The notes under the pieces were generated by a model. The model searched no databases and was not told the DNA's origin. It was given only the letters and a program-made list of their open reading frames with translations. Position numbers and translations under genes: made by a program. From Kluyvera sp040932435 (GTDB taxonomy: Bacteria; Pseudomonadota; Gammaproteobacteria; Enterobacterales; Enterobacteriaceae), in the NCBI RefSeq assembly GCF_040932435.1, contig NZ_JBFQGA010000004.1, forward strand, positions 186,001 to 250,000: DNA of 64,000 bases, read 5' to 3'. Positions 1-7,766 of the stretch are shown here, piece by piece (positions within the stretch are counted from its first letter, which is position 1; each line of letters opens with the position of its first letter).

Positions 1-592
1 AAACAAAGGCGACGGCAATCAGCGCGTAGAAAGTAATGTAGGACAGACGGAAACTGCCCAGCGCAATAAAGCCCTGCGCAAACGTCGAGAAGCCGCTGTC
101 GAAACCTGAAATCGGTGAAGCCCCCACGAAGTCGTAATACAGGGAGTTGATCCCGTAAACGATAATCATGGTACCCAGCGTAGTGATGAACGGGGTTACA
201 TTCAGGTAAGCAATGATAATCCCGTTAATCAGGCCGATAACCGCGCCAATTGCGCAGACAATCAGCACCACCACAAAAATCGGCATGGTTGCCATCTCCG
301 GGAACACCTTGTTGGCGTTCTCCATCGACTGCAGCAGCGTTGCCGCAATAACCGCCGCCAAGCCCACCTGACGACCAGCTGACAGGTCGGTCCCCTGGGT
401 GACGATAAGACCGGCTACGCCCAGCGCGATAATGATACGCACGGAGGACTGAGTGAGGATGTTACTGAGGTTCAACAAACTTAAGAAAGTCGGGTCCTGA
501 ATAATAATAATGGCCAACAGAACCAAAAGAACGACGTAAATGCCGCCATCTTTCAGATAGCTGAGAAAGCTTTTTTTATTTAACGTACTCAT
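1..592 (-). CDS. mglC: Galactose/methyl-galactoside ABC transporter permease MglC, partial (C-terminus beyond window)
   Basis: The reading frame starts at the ATG at 592 and runs off the left edge with no stop, so about 197 of an expected roughly 336 residues are visible. The protein begins MSTLNKKSFLSYLKDGG and then shows successive hydrophobic segments, including the GLIVTQGTDLSAGRQVGLAA stretch typical of ribose/galactose ABC permeases (BPD_transp_2 family). It is the inner-membrane channel of the high-affinity galactose importer and would pair with MglA and the periplasmic binding protein MglB. It lies 15 bp downstream of mglA and is the last gene of the mglBAC operon. The 3' end cannot be judged. 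Confidence 0.95.
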   Translation of the reverse strand, partial: MSTLNKKSFLSYLKDGGIYVVLLVLLAIIIIQDPTFLSLLNLSNILTQSSVRIIIALGVAGLIVTQGTDLSAGRQVGLAAVIAATLLQSMENANKVFPEMATMPIFVVVLIVCAIGAVIGLINGIIIAYLNVTPFITTLGTMIIVYGINSLYYDFVGASPISGFDSGFSTFAQGFIALGSFRLSYITFYALIAVAFV

Positions 593-607
593 GTCGAGCC
601 CCTGCGA

Positions 608-2128
608 TTAAAGATGCAATGACGCAAGACGGAGAATTTCGTTTTGCGTTGTTGTTTTCGTTTCGACAATTCCAGCAACCAGGCCATTACTCATGACAAG
701 GATGCGGTCGGTAATTCCCAGCAGCTCAGGCATTTCAGAAGAAATAATAATAATCCCTTTATCTTTCTTCGCCAGCTCAGCGATTAATTGATAAATTTCA
801 AACTTCGCGCCAACATCAATGCCGCGAGTTGGTTCATCAAGCATTAAAATTTCAGGTTGCGTTAACAGCCAGCGACCGATAATGACTTTTTGCTGGTTGC
901 CACCCGATAATGAGCCAATCTGCGTGTGGTGCCCCGGTGTTTTAACACGCATAGAGTCAATAACCCATTGGGTATCGCTTTTCATGCGAGAAGTGTCGAG
1001 CAGTCCGACTTTATTTTTATAATTCTTAATATTGGAAATTAACGAGTTAAAACCAATATCAAGATAGGCGTAAATACCGGTAGAACGACGTTCTTCGGTC
1101 ACCAGCGCAAAGCCGTTGTTGATGGCTTCATTGGCGCTATGGTTATTGATTTTTTTGCCGTGCAGCGTGATGGTCCCGCCCGACTTTTCACGCACGCCAA
1201 ACAGCGTTTCGACGATATCGGTACGTTTTGCTCCCACCAGCCCGGCAATGCCGAGGATTTCCCCTTTGCGCAGCTGGAACGATACGTCGCGGATCGACGG
1301 CTGGCGCAGCGAGGTCAGGTGTTGTACATCCAGAATCACTTCACCCGGCGTGTTCTGCCGGTCTGGGAATCGCTGGTTCAGAGAACGGCCGACCATCATG
1401 GCGATGATCCTATCCATATCCAGCCCTTCCAGCGGCTGGGTGGCAATCCACTGGCCATCTCGCAGAACGGTGATTTCATCGCACAGCTGGAAGATCTCTT
1501 CCATTTTATGTGAGATATAAACAATGCCGCAGCCGCGATCTTTGAGCTTACGGATAATGGTGAACAGATGGTTCACCTCTTTTTCCGTGAGCGACGAGGT
1601 CGGCTCATCCATAATCACGATTTTGGCGTTATAAGAGAACGCTTTCGCGATTTCAATCATTTGCATCTGCGAAACGGATAACGTCCCAACGCGGGCGCGC
1701 GGGTCAATATCAATATCCAGCTCATCAAAGATGGCTTTGGTATCGCGATACATTTTGTCCTGATCGACAAACATGCCTTTGGTGGGATAACGTCCCAGCC
1801 ACATGTTATCCATCACCGAACGTTGTAATACCAGGTTAAGTTCCTGGTGGACCATCGAAATCCCATTTTCCAGCGCTTCTTTGGCTGAATGGAAATCTAT
1901 TTCTTTACCCTGAAATAAAATACTGCCGGAATCTTTTTGATAGATTCCAAATAGACATTTTAATAACGTTGATTTGCCCGCGCCGTTCTCACCCATTAAT
2001 GCATGGATAGAGTGCGGACGAACTTTCAGGTTAACATTATCGAGTGCTTTTACGCCCGGGAATGACTTGTTGATCTGGCTCATTTCCAACAAGAATTCAC
2101 CAGACGGCTCTCTATTATTGTTGTCCAT
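608..2128 (-). CDS. mglA: Galactose/methyl-galactoside ABC transporter ATP-binding protein MglA
   Basis: A 506-residue protein with two fused nucleotide-binding domains that powers galactose and beta-methylgalactoside import. NBD1 has Walker A GENGAGKST at residues 46-54 and signature LSVSQ. NBD2 has a degenerate Walker A (GLVGAKRTD) with signature LSGGNQQ, the usual asymmetry of MglA/RbsA-type ATPases. The open frame extends upstream to 2179, but the ATG at 2128 gives exactly the E. coli length. The upstream extension would also translate the intercistronic hairpin at 2169-2194, so I chose 2128. It is the second gene of mglBAC, 77 bp after mglB and 15 bp before mglC. Confidence 0.97.
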   Translation of the reverse strand: MDNNNREPSGEFLLEMSQINKSFPGVKALDNVNLKVRPHSIHALMGENGAGKSTLLKCLFGIYQKDSGSILFQGKEIDFHSAKEALENGISMVHQELNLVLQRSVMDNMWLGRYPTKGMFVDQDKMYRDTKAIFDELDIDIDPRARVGTLSVSQMQMIEIAKAFSYNAKIVIMDEPTSSLTEKEVNHLFTIIRKLKDRGCGIVYISHKMEEIFQLCDEITVLRDGQWIATQPLEGLDMDRIIAMMVGRSLNQRFPDRQNTPGEVILDVQHLTSLRQPSIRDVSFQLRKGEILGIAGLVGAKRTDIVETLFGVREKSGGTITLHGKKINNHSANEAINNGFALVTEERRSTGIYAYLDIGFNSLISNIKNYKNKVGLLDTSRMKSDTQWVIDSMRVKTPGHHTQIGSLSGGNQQKVIIGRWLLTQPEILMLDEPTRGIDVGAKFEIYQLIAELAKKDKGIIIISSEMPELLGITDRILVMSNGLVAGIVETKTTTQNEILRLASLHL

Positions 2129-2168
2129 AGTAATTGTACCTGGCTGCGATATTTCTGCGTCAGTATTT

Positions 2169-2194
2169 ATATGGCGCACAAATGTGCGCCATAT
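2169..2194 (-). promoter_or_regulatory. Perfect intercistronic hairpin between mglB and mglA
   Basis: Two perfectly complementary 12-base arms (2169-2180 and 2183-2194) are separated by two bases, in the 77-bp gap between mglB and mglA. No T-run follows on the minus strand, so it is not a simple terminator. A stem here could protect the 3' end of mglB mRNA and explain excess binding protein over ATPase, as is common in binding-protein operons; this role is inferred. Confidence 0.7.
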
Positions 2195-2205
2195 ATATTT
2201 AAAGA

Positions 2206-3204
2206 TTACTTACCGGTGAATTCGCTAAGGTTGTCTTTATCTACGCCCACGTAAGGTACGCGAACGATTTTGTTTTCAATTTTCCAGTTGGTGCCGTCAG
2301 CCGCGCCTTTACCGTCAGCGAGGTTTTTCGCCAGGTCAAAGGTCGCTTTCGCTTGGTTGTTAGCATCGTTCAGCACGGTACCGGCCATCGCACCGGATTT
2401 CACCAGCGCCAGCGCTTCTGGCAGGGCATCAACACCGAAAACAGGGATAGAAGATTTGTTGTGGGCTTTCAGCGCTTCAACCGCACCCATTGCCATGGCA
2501 TCGTTGTTAGCGATAACCACTTCAATTTTGTTGGCGTTCGGGCCGGACAGCCATGCGTCCATTTTATCTTTAGCCTGAGCGGTATCCCACATTGCGGTAT
2601 CCAACGCCAGCTGCTGGGTTTTCAGGCCCTTGTCGTTCAGCTCTTTGATAACGTAGGTGGTACGTGCTTCAGCATCTGGGTGGCCCGGCTCGCCTTTCAG
2701 CAGCACGAACTGCACCTGACCATCTTTGTTCAAATCCCAGTTCGGGTTTGCCGCCCAGTGTTTAGCAATCAGGTCGCCCTGAATAATGCCAGACTCTTTA
2801 GAATCAGTACCGACGTAGAACGCTTTGTCATAGCTATCCAGCGCTTTACGAGAAGGTTCTTTGTTGAAGAAGACGATTGGCACGTTCTGGCCGCGCGCTT
2901 TCTCAATCACCGTGCCCGCAGCAGCCGGGTCAACCAGGTTAATCGCCAGCGCTTTCACGCCTTTTGCCAGCAGCACGTCAATCTGGTCGTTCTGCTTGGA
3001 TTGGTCGTTCTGGGAGTCGTTCATCAGCAGTTGAACGTCTGGTGCCGTTTTTGCGTCTTTTTCGATAGCTTTACGCACTACAGACATAAAGTTGTCGTCG
3101 TATTTATAGATCGTCACGCCAATACGGGTATCGGCTGCGTGCGCTGCGGCACCGAAAAACATGCTGGCCATCAGGGCAGACAGGGTTAACACCTTCTTAT
3201 TCAT
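2206..3204 (-). CDS. mglB: Periplasmic D-galactose/D-glucose-binding protein MglB
   Basis: A 332-residue periplasmic binding protein, the same length as in E. coli. A signal peptide (MNKKVLTLSALMASMFFGAAAHA) precedes a mature start at ADTRIGVTIYKYDDNF. The type I periplasmic-binding fold is clear, with the calcium-loop segment DLNKDGQVQF. It captures galactose or glucose for the MglAC importer and, in chemotactic relatives, presents sugar to the Trg receptor. It is the first gene of mglBAC and sits behind a CRP- and GalS/GalR-controlled promoter. It is highly conserved and shows nothing unusual. Confidence 0.97.
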   Translation of the reverse strand: MNKKVLTLSALMASMFFGAAAHAADTRIGVTIYKYDDNFMSVVRKAIEKDAKTAPDVQLLMNDSQNDQSKQNDQIDVLLAKGVKALAINLVDPAAAGTVIEKARGQNVPIVFFNKEPSRKALDSYDKAFYVGTDSKESGIIQGDLIAKHWAANPNWDLNKDGQVQFVLLKGEPGHPDAEARTTYVIKELNDKGLKTQQLALDTAMWDTAQAKDKMDAWLSGPNANKIEVVIANNDAMAMGAVEALKAHNKSSIPVFGVDALPEALALVKSGAMAGTVLNDANNQAKATFDLAKNLADGKGAADGTNWKIENKIVRVPYVGVDKDNLSEFTGK

Positions 3205-3423
3205 GGTATCTCCGGTTTTATTATGCAGGGTAGTTCGGGTGATAACCGTCGGCGGGCAGCGTTAATTAAATGTTACCAGCCAACGAAATTCACTAATAAA
3301 AAATCTGTTCTTCCGTGTACAGTAACGATCCAGGCTACGCTTTAATCTGTGTTTATCGCCGAAAGGCGTTATAAAAAGTGATTAATCACCGTTACATCCT
3401 GTTCCAGCCTGATAAACGCTGCC

Positions 3424-3483
3424 ACTATAGCCATCGTGATGTTAACAATCTGTGAATTTACTCACAGATTGAAAACGGTTACA
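3424..3483 (-). promoter_or_regulatory. mglBAC promoter: CRP site, gal operator and -10
   Basis: Reading the minus strand toward mglB, a gal operator matching TGTAACCGTTTTCA lies at 3470-3483 and overlaps the galS stop codon. A perfect CRP consensus (TGTGA-N6-TCACA) follows at 3451-3466, then a -10 TATAGT at 3424-3429. A start site near 3417 puts the CRP centre at about -41.5, class II geometry. Activation by CRP and repression by GalS/GalR is established for E. coli mgl; the start position is inferred from spacing. Confidence 0.85.
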
Positions 3484-4519
3484 TCGGATTAACAGATGAG
3501 TTCGTGATGGGATGCACAAATTGCCGCTGAGCCACCGAATGGCGACGAACCAGCGTTGGCATAAAACAGTGAGTCGCTTCACCATCTAGCTTCCCAGCCG
3601 CCCCCAGAAGCGCCAGTTCAGTCGCTTGTTTTGCCATAGAAACAATTGGGTAGCGGATGGTGGTGAGCTGCGGATCGGTATAGCGGGCGATAGGAATATC
3701 ATCAAAACCAATCACGGAAACCTGCTGTGGCACGGCAATGCCGTTGTCTTTTAGTGCACTGAGTGCCCCGGCGGCCATGTTATCGTTATAGGCAAAGACA
3801 GCGGTTAGCCCAGCGTTGCGCCCGAGCAGTTCAACCATTGCCGCCTCGCCACCCGGCATATCCGGTGAACCGGTGCCCACCCAGCTATCTGGCGCCACAA
3901 TGCCCTGCTCTTGCAGCGCGCGCATCCACCCTTCCCGACGCAGATCGTTATCTTCAATCTTATGGCTGGAAGCGAGATAGCCGATGCGCTGATGTCCATG
4001 ATTCAGCAGCATACGCGTGCCCATTAGCGCACCGCTGATGTTGTCGAGGCACACGCAGCGATGGGCGTAGCCCGGCACGACTCGGTTAATCAATACCATG
4101 CCCGGCATATGTGCCATAAATTCACTGAGTTCGCGGTCGCTTAAGGCCTTTGAGTGCACGATAAGTGCGCTGCAACGCTGGCGGATCAGCACCTCTATCG
4201 CGTGACGTTCTTTTTCCGCTTCGTGATAGCTATTGCCGATGAGGACATACTTTTGATGCTGCTGCGCCACCATATCCACGGCTTTCACCAGTGCACCAAA
4301 GAAGGCATCGGACACGTCCATCACCACGACGCCAATCGTGTCGCTGACCTGAGTTGCCAGCGCTTGTGCGTTGGCGTTGGGGCGATAACCTAATGCAGTA
4401 ACCGTTTTCATCACCACATCACGGGTATCTTGGCTCACTAACGCGCTGTTGTTCAGCACGCGTGAGACGGTGGCAACCGACACCCCCGCCTGACGGGCGA
4501 CATCACGAATGGTTGTCAT
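3479..4519 (-). CDS. galS: LacI-family galactose isorepressor GalS
   Basis: A 346-residue LacI/GalR-type repressor. The N-terminus MTTIRDVARQAGVSVATVSR is the helix-turn-helix and is followed by the hinge and a periplasmic-binding-like sugar domain ending in the LTTIRYPI region. In E. coli GalS represses mglBAC and itself in the absence of galactose. Gal operator sequences are present on both sides here: at 3470-3483 for mgl and at 4630-4644 upstream of galS. It lies just upstream of mglBAC on the same strand, and its stop codon is embedded in the mgl operator. GalR is the close paralogue, but the mgl neighbourhood indicates GalS. Confidence 0.96.
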   Translation of the reverse strand: MTTIRDVARQAGVSVATVSRVLNNSALVSQDTRDVVMKTVTALGYRPNANAQALATQVSDTIGVVVMDVSDAFFGALVKAVDMVAQQHQKYVLIGNSYHEAEKERHAIEVLIRQRCSALIVHSKALSDRELSEFMAHMPGMVLINRVVPGYAHRCVCLDNISGALMGTRMLLNHGHQRIGYLASSHKIEDNDLRREGWMRALQEQGIVAPDSWVGTGSPDMPGGEAAMVELLGRNAGLTAVFAYNDNMAAGALSALKDNGIAVPQQVSVIGFDDIPIARYTDPQLTTIRYPIVSMAKQATELALLGAAGKLDGEATHCFMPTLVRRHSVAQRQFVHPITNSSVNPM

Positions 4520-4629
4520 ACTGACCGTCCGGTAATAAATAGCCGCTATTCACGTTGCACCCCCTAGTCCAGCAAAAGCGCTATTCTGGCAGCGTCTATG
4601 CGGCAACTACGTGAGAGAGGTCACATGGC

Positions 4630-4644
4630 TGGAAACGGTTACAC
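4630..4644 (-). promoter_or_regulatory. gal operator upstream of galS
   Basis: TGGAAACGGTTACAC on the plus strand is a gal-operator-type palindrome with the same central AACGGTTACA core as the operator at the mgl promoter. It lies about 110 bp upstream of the galS start, consistent with autoregulation. A weak CRP-like half site (TGTGA) lies at about 4660. Confidence 0.7.
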
Positions 4645-4674
4645 CCGTTTTGTTAATGGTTGTGATCTTGATCG

Positions 4675-5832
4675 TTATCTAAATGTACTGCGAAATGATA
4701 TCCCTGACGCACGTGCGGTCAATTGACGCCACAGCCATTCCACCGGCCCCTGACGGAAATTGCGCAGCCAGAGCCACGAGAAAATGAGGTTAACCAGCCA
4801 GACCGGTACGACAAACGCCAGCAACGTCAGGCGGTCATACTCCATAAACAGGCCGAAGTGATAGAAGAGCGTGGTGCAGATAAGCGTTTGCAGCAGGTAG
4901 TTGGTGAGCGCCATGCGGCCTACGCAAACCACCGCCGCCGCTAGACGAAAGCGGCTAATTTGCGGCCAATAGCCATAGGCCAGCGCCGCATAGCCTAACG
5001 TCTGAATTGGGGCGCTGATTTCGCGCGGTGCTTGCAGCAAAAATGCGCACCAGCGATAGTCCCAATTAAGATGCCATTGCGCCACGATTGCCGGGAGATT
5101 AATCAACATCCCCAGCGGAATACAGATGGCCGCGCAGCGCCGGTAGTGACGGAGACTGAACTGGCCGGCCAGCCAACCGCTGCGCATTAACGCTGCGCCA
5201 ATCAGCATCATTCCGGCAAGCTGCCAGCCGTACTGTGCACCCAGCGCCAGTAGGTTCGCCGACAGCATATCGCTGCGGTTGCTGATGGCTTCCATACCGC
5301 CGTTAAGTTTCCAGTAGTGTTCATACAGCAGGCTGGAGGCATCCGGTACCCATGAGCGACTCTGCCCGCTATCGGCAATAATCCCCAGCAGTATCAGCAC
5401 AGCAACGCCCACCGCATAAAGCAGCACGCCGGTATTGAAAAGCGATTTGACCTCTTGCGCTTCACGCACCAATCGCCAGCACACTAGGCCGACCAGCGCG
5501 TAGGCCAGAAGAATGTCGCCATCCCAGAACAACAGTCCGTGGATAAATCCCAGCAGCGCCAATAGCGTCAGACGGCTTTGGATCCAGCGCGTCCCTCGCG
5601 GCAGCAACAATTGCAGCCCCGCACCAAACAGAAGAGCAAACAGGGTAAGGAATTTGACCTGCGCAAAGAGGTCGAGAATCGCCCACGTCCAAGCATCGCG
5701 AGAAGTGATTTCGCCATACCAAGCCGGGTTTAGATAGGCCGCCTTCGGCAGGCCGAAGGCGCTGATATTCAGCAGCAGGATACCGAGTATGGCAACGCCA
5801 CGAATAAAATCTAGCGTGACGTTCCGCGCCAT
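4675..5832 (-). CDS. yeiB: DUF418-type inner-membrane protein YeiB
   Basis: A 385-residue polytopic membrane protein that begins MARNVTLDFIRGVAILGILL, the N-terminal signature of the YeiB/DUF418 family. About nine to ten hydrophobic segments are visible, and the DUF418 domain occupies roughly the last 160 residues. No biochemical function is established for the family; relatives are acyltransferase-3-like in topology. The start is 24 bp after the folE stop on the same strand, so the two probably form a folE-yeiB operon, as in E. coli. The length matches E. coli YeiB exactly. Confidence 0.93.
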   Translation of the reverse strand: MARNVTLDFIRGVAILGILLLNISAFGLPKAAYLNPAWYGEITSRDAWTWAILDLFAQVKFLTLFALLFGAGLQLLLPRGTRWIQSRLTLLALLGFIHGLLFWDGDILLAYALVGLVCWRLVREAQEVKSLFNTGVLLYAVGVAVLILLGIIADSGQSRSWVPDASSLLYEHYWKLNGGMEAISNRSDMLSANLLALGAQYGWQLAGMMLIGAALMRSGWLAGQFSLRHYRRCAAICIPLGMLINLPAIVAQWHLNWDYRWCAFLLQAPREISAPIQTLGYAALAYGYWPQISRFRLAAAVVCVGRMALTNYLLQTLICTTLFYHFGLFMEYDRLTLLAFVVPVWLVNLIFSWLWLRNFRQGPVEWLWRQLTARASGISFRSTFR

Positions 5833-5856
5833 GTAGGTACCCTGCTTGGTGATTGA

Positions 5857-6525
5857 TTAATTGTGGTGACGTACCGCGCGCAGGAACTCCTGGCGGGTAT
5901 TCTGGCTGGATTTAAACAGCCCGCCCAGCGACGTGGTGGTAGTGGCGCTGGTCGCGTCACGAATACCGCGCGCTTTGACACAGTAATGCACCGCATCAAT
6001 AGAAACCGCGACGTTGTTGGTGCCAAGCAGCGTTTGCAGCGCGGTCAGAATTTGCTGCGTCAGACGCTCCTGAACCTGCGGGCGCTGCGCAAAGAATTGC
6101 ACGATGCGGTTAATTTTCGACAGGCCAATAACCGAATCTTTCGGAATGTAGGCCACCGTCGCTTTGCCATCGATAGTGACAAAATGGTGCTCGCAGGTGC
6201 TGGTCAGGGTGATATCACGCACCGTCACCATTTCATCCACTTTCATTTTGTTTTCAATGACGGTGATTTTCGGGAAATTGGCATAATCTAGGCCGGAGAA
6301 AATCTCATCCACATACATTTTGGCAATGCGCTGCGGCGTTTCCATCAGGCTGTCATCACTTAAATCGAGATTCAGCAACTGCATAATCTCAGTCATATGA
6401 CCGGAAATCAGGCTTTTACGAGTTTTATTATCCATTTCGCGCACCGGCGGGCGCAGCGGCGTTTCCAGGCCACGGGCGACCAGCGCTTCATGTACCAGTA
6501 CCGCTTCTTTACTCAGTGATGACAT
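5857..6525 (-). CDS. folE: GTP cyclohydrolase I (FolE)
   Basis: A 222-residue cytoplasmic enzyme that converts GTP to 7,8-dihydroneopterin triphosphate, the first step of tetrahydrofolate synthesis. The zinc and active-site residues are in place: C111, H113 and H114 in the STCEHHFV motif, and C182 in VHYCVKARGIRD. The GLSKINRIV motif is also present. The length equals the E. coli enzyme. A strong ribosome-binding site (CAGGAGATA) precedes the ATG at 6525. It appears to be first in a two-gene unit with yeiB. Confidence 0.97.
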   Translation of the reverse strand: MSSLSKEAVLVHEALVARGLETPLRPPVREMDNKTRKSLISGHMTEIMQLLNLDLSDDSLMETPQRIAKMYVDEIFSGLDYANFPKITVIENKMKVDEMVTVRDITLTSTCEHHFVTIDGKATVAYIPKDSVIGLSKINRIVQFFAQRPQVQERLTQQILTALQTLLGTNNVAVSIDAVHYCVKARGIRDATSATTTTSLGGLFKSSQNTRQEFLRAVRHHN

Positions 6526-6835
6526 TTTTTATCTCCTGCAGGTGTGGCGCTTTGCTTTATTGGGGGGCAAAGTTTGTACTCATTGTGCGTGAGGCGACGC
6601 ACAGAATCCAGTATTCGTAGTGATAATTATTGCAATCGTTATTTTCTGTCAGAGTGAGGTCGTCAGACAGTATGAGGACGGCAATGGCAAGCGGTATCAC
6701 CACTACAAATGTAAACGCAAAGTTGTCTTTATGATGCAGCATATGATGGTGATGCGGAAGTGAAAGTTACTCACCGCCCATGAATTATCTGTATGATGGA
6801 ATGACTAATTCTGACAAAAAACGCGAGGATCACGC
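6526..6835. other. Divergent intergenic region folE / yeiG
   Basis: This 310-bp gap must carry promoters for folE (minus) and yeiG (plus). I see no convincing operator, RNA gene or repeat. A 61-codon minus-strand frame inside it (6557-6742) has a hydrophobic N-terminus but no ribosome-binding site and is not called. Confidence 0.5.
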
Positions 6836-7672
6836 ATGGAAATGCTCGAAGAGCACCGCTGTTATGGCGGCTGGCAGCAGCGCTGGCAGCACCATTCCGC
6901 CACGCTAAATTGCCCGATGACCTTCAGCTTGTTTTTACCGCCTGAAGGCAAGAAATCGCCGCCGCCGGTGCTGTATTGGCTTTCGGGTCTGACCTGCAAT
7001 GATGAGAACTTCACCACCAAAGCTGGCGCACAGCGGGTGGCCGCCGAGCTTGGCATAGTGTTAGTCATGCCGGATACCAGTCCGCGCGGCGAAGGCGTTG
7101 CCAACGACGCCGGTTACGATCTTGGTCAAGGCGCAGGATTTTATCTCAACGCGACCCAAGCCCCATGGTCTGCGCATTTTCGCATGTACGACTACCTGCG
7201 CGACGAACTTCCGGCGCTGGTTGAAGCACAGTTTAACGTCAGCTCCCGCCGCGCTATCAGCGGTCACTCGATGGGCGGCCATGGGGCGCTGATGCTGGCG
7301 CTGAAAAATCCCGGCCGTTATTGCAGCACTTCGGCTTTTGCACCTATCGTTAACCCAAGCCGGGTGCCGTGGGGACAAAAAGCGTTCAGTGCCTATTTGG
7401 GGGATGACAAAGCCCATTGGGCTGAGTGGGACAGCACGGAGCTGCTGCTGGCCAGCCAGCCTGCGGATGGGATTCCTATGCTGATTGACCAAGGTGATAG
7501 CGACCAGTTCCTCGCCGATCAGCTACAGCCAGCGGTGTTTGCCGAAGCCGCGCGCCAGAAAGACTGGCCGCTGACGCTACGCATTCAGCCAGGCTATGAT
7601 CATAGCTATTACTTTATTGCTTCGTTTATTGAAGATCACCTGCGCTTCCACGCTGAGTATCTGCTGAAATAA
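6836..7672 (+). CDS. yeiG: S-formylglutathione hydrolase YeiG
   Basis: A 278-residue alpha/beta-hydrolase of the esterase D family that hydrolyses S-formylglutathione to formate and glutathione, the last step of glutathione-dependent formaldehyde detoxification. The nucleophile elbow GHSMGGHG contains S145. H256 lies in GYDHSYYF, and the acidic residue is in the DQGDSDQF segment (about residues 221-223). The LSGLTCNDENF motif near residues 50-59 is typical. The length equals E. coli YeiG. FrmB is a paralogue, but the context next to folE and cirA is that of yeiG. Confidence 0.95.
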   Translation: MEMLEEHRCYGGWQQRWQHHSATLNCPMTFSLFLPPEGKKSPPPVLYWLSGLTCNDENFTTKAGAQRVAAELGIVLVMPDTSPRGEGVANDAGYDLGQGAGFYLNATQAPWSAHFRMYDYLRDELPALVEAQFNVSSRRAISGHSMGGHGALMLALKNPGRYCSTSAFAPIVNPSRVPWGQKAFSAYLGDDKAHWAEWDSTELLLASQPADGIPMLIDQGDSDQFLADQLQPAVFAEAARQKDWPLTLRIQPGYDHSYYFIASFIEDHLRFHAEYLLK

Positions 7673-7699
7673 CGCGCGACGCCGCCCTGTCGGCAAGCG

Positions 7700-7754
7700 T
7701 GCGCGTAGGCCGGATAAGGCAACGCCGCCATCCGGCACCTGCTTAGGGTGCCGG
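7700..7754. repeat. REP/BIME-like palindromic element
   Basis: GTAGGCCGGATAAGGC followed by GCCGCCATCCGGCAC (about 7705-7738) matches the enterobacterial REP core. It is followed by a second hairpin with arms CCGGCACC (7732-7739) and GGTGCCGG (7747-7754). It lies between the convergent yeiG and cirA ends, the usual place for REP sequences, and may also aid termination. Confidence 0.85.
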
Positions 7755-7766
7755 ATAGTGAGCCAA

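Noticed and set aside
2353..3189. Long open frame of 278 codons on the plus strand
   Set aside because: It is antisense to mglB, which is unmistakable; the frame is rich in H, R, C and F as is typical of reverse-strand shadows.
6557..6742. 61-codon minus-strand frame with hydrophobic N-terminus upstream of folE
   Set aside because: No ribosome-binding site and low-complexity polar remainder; more likely folE promoter and leader.
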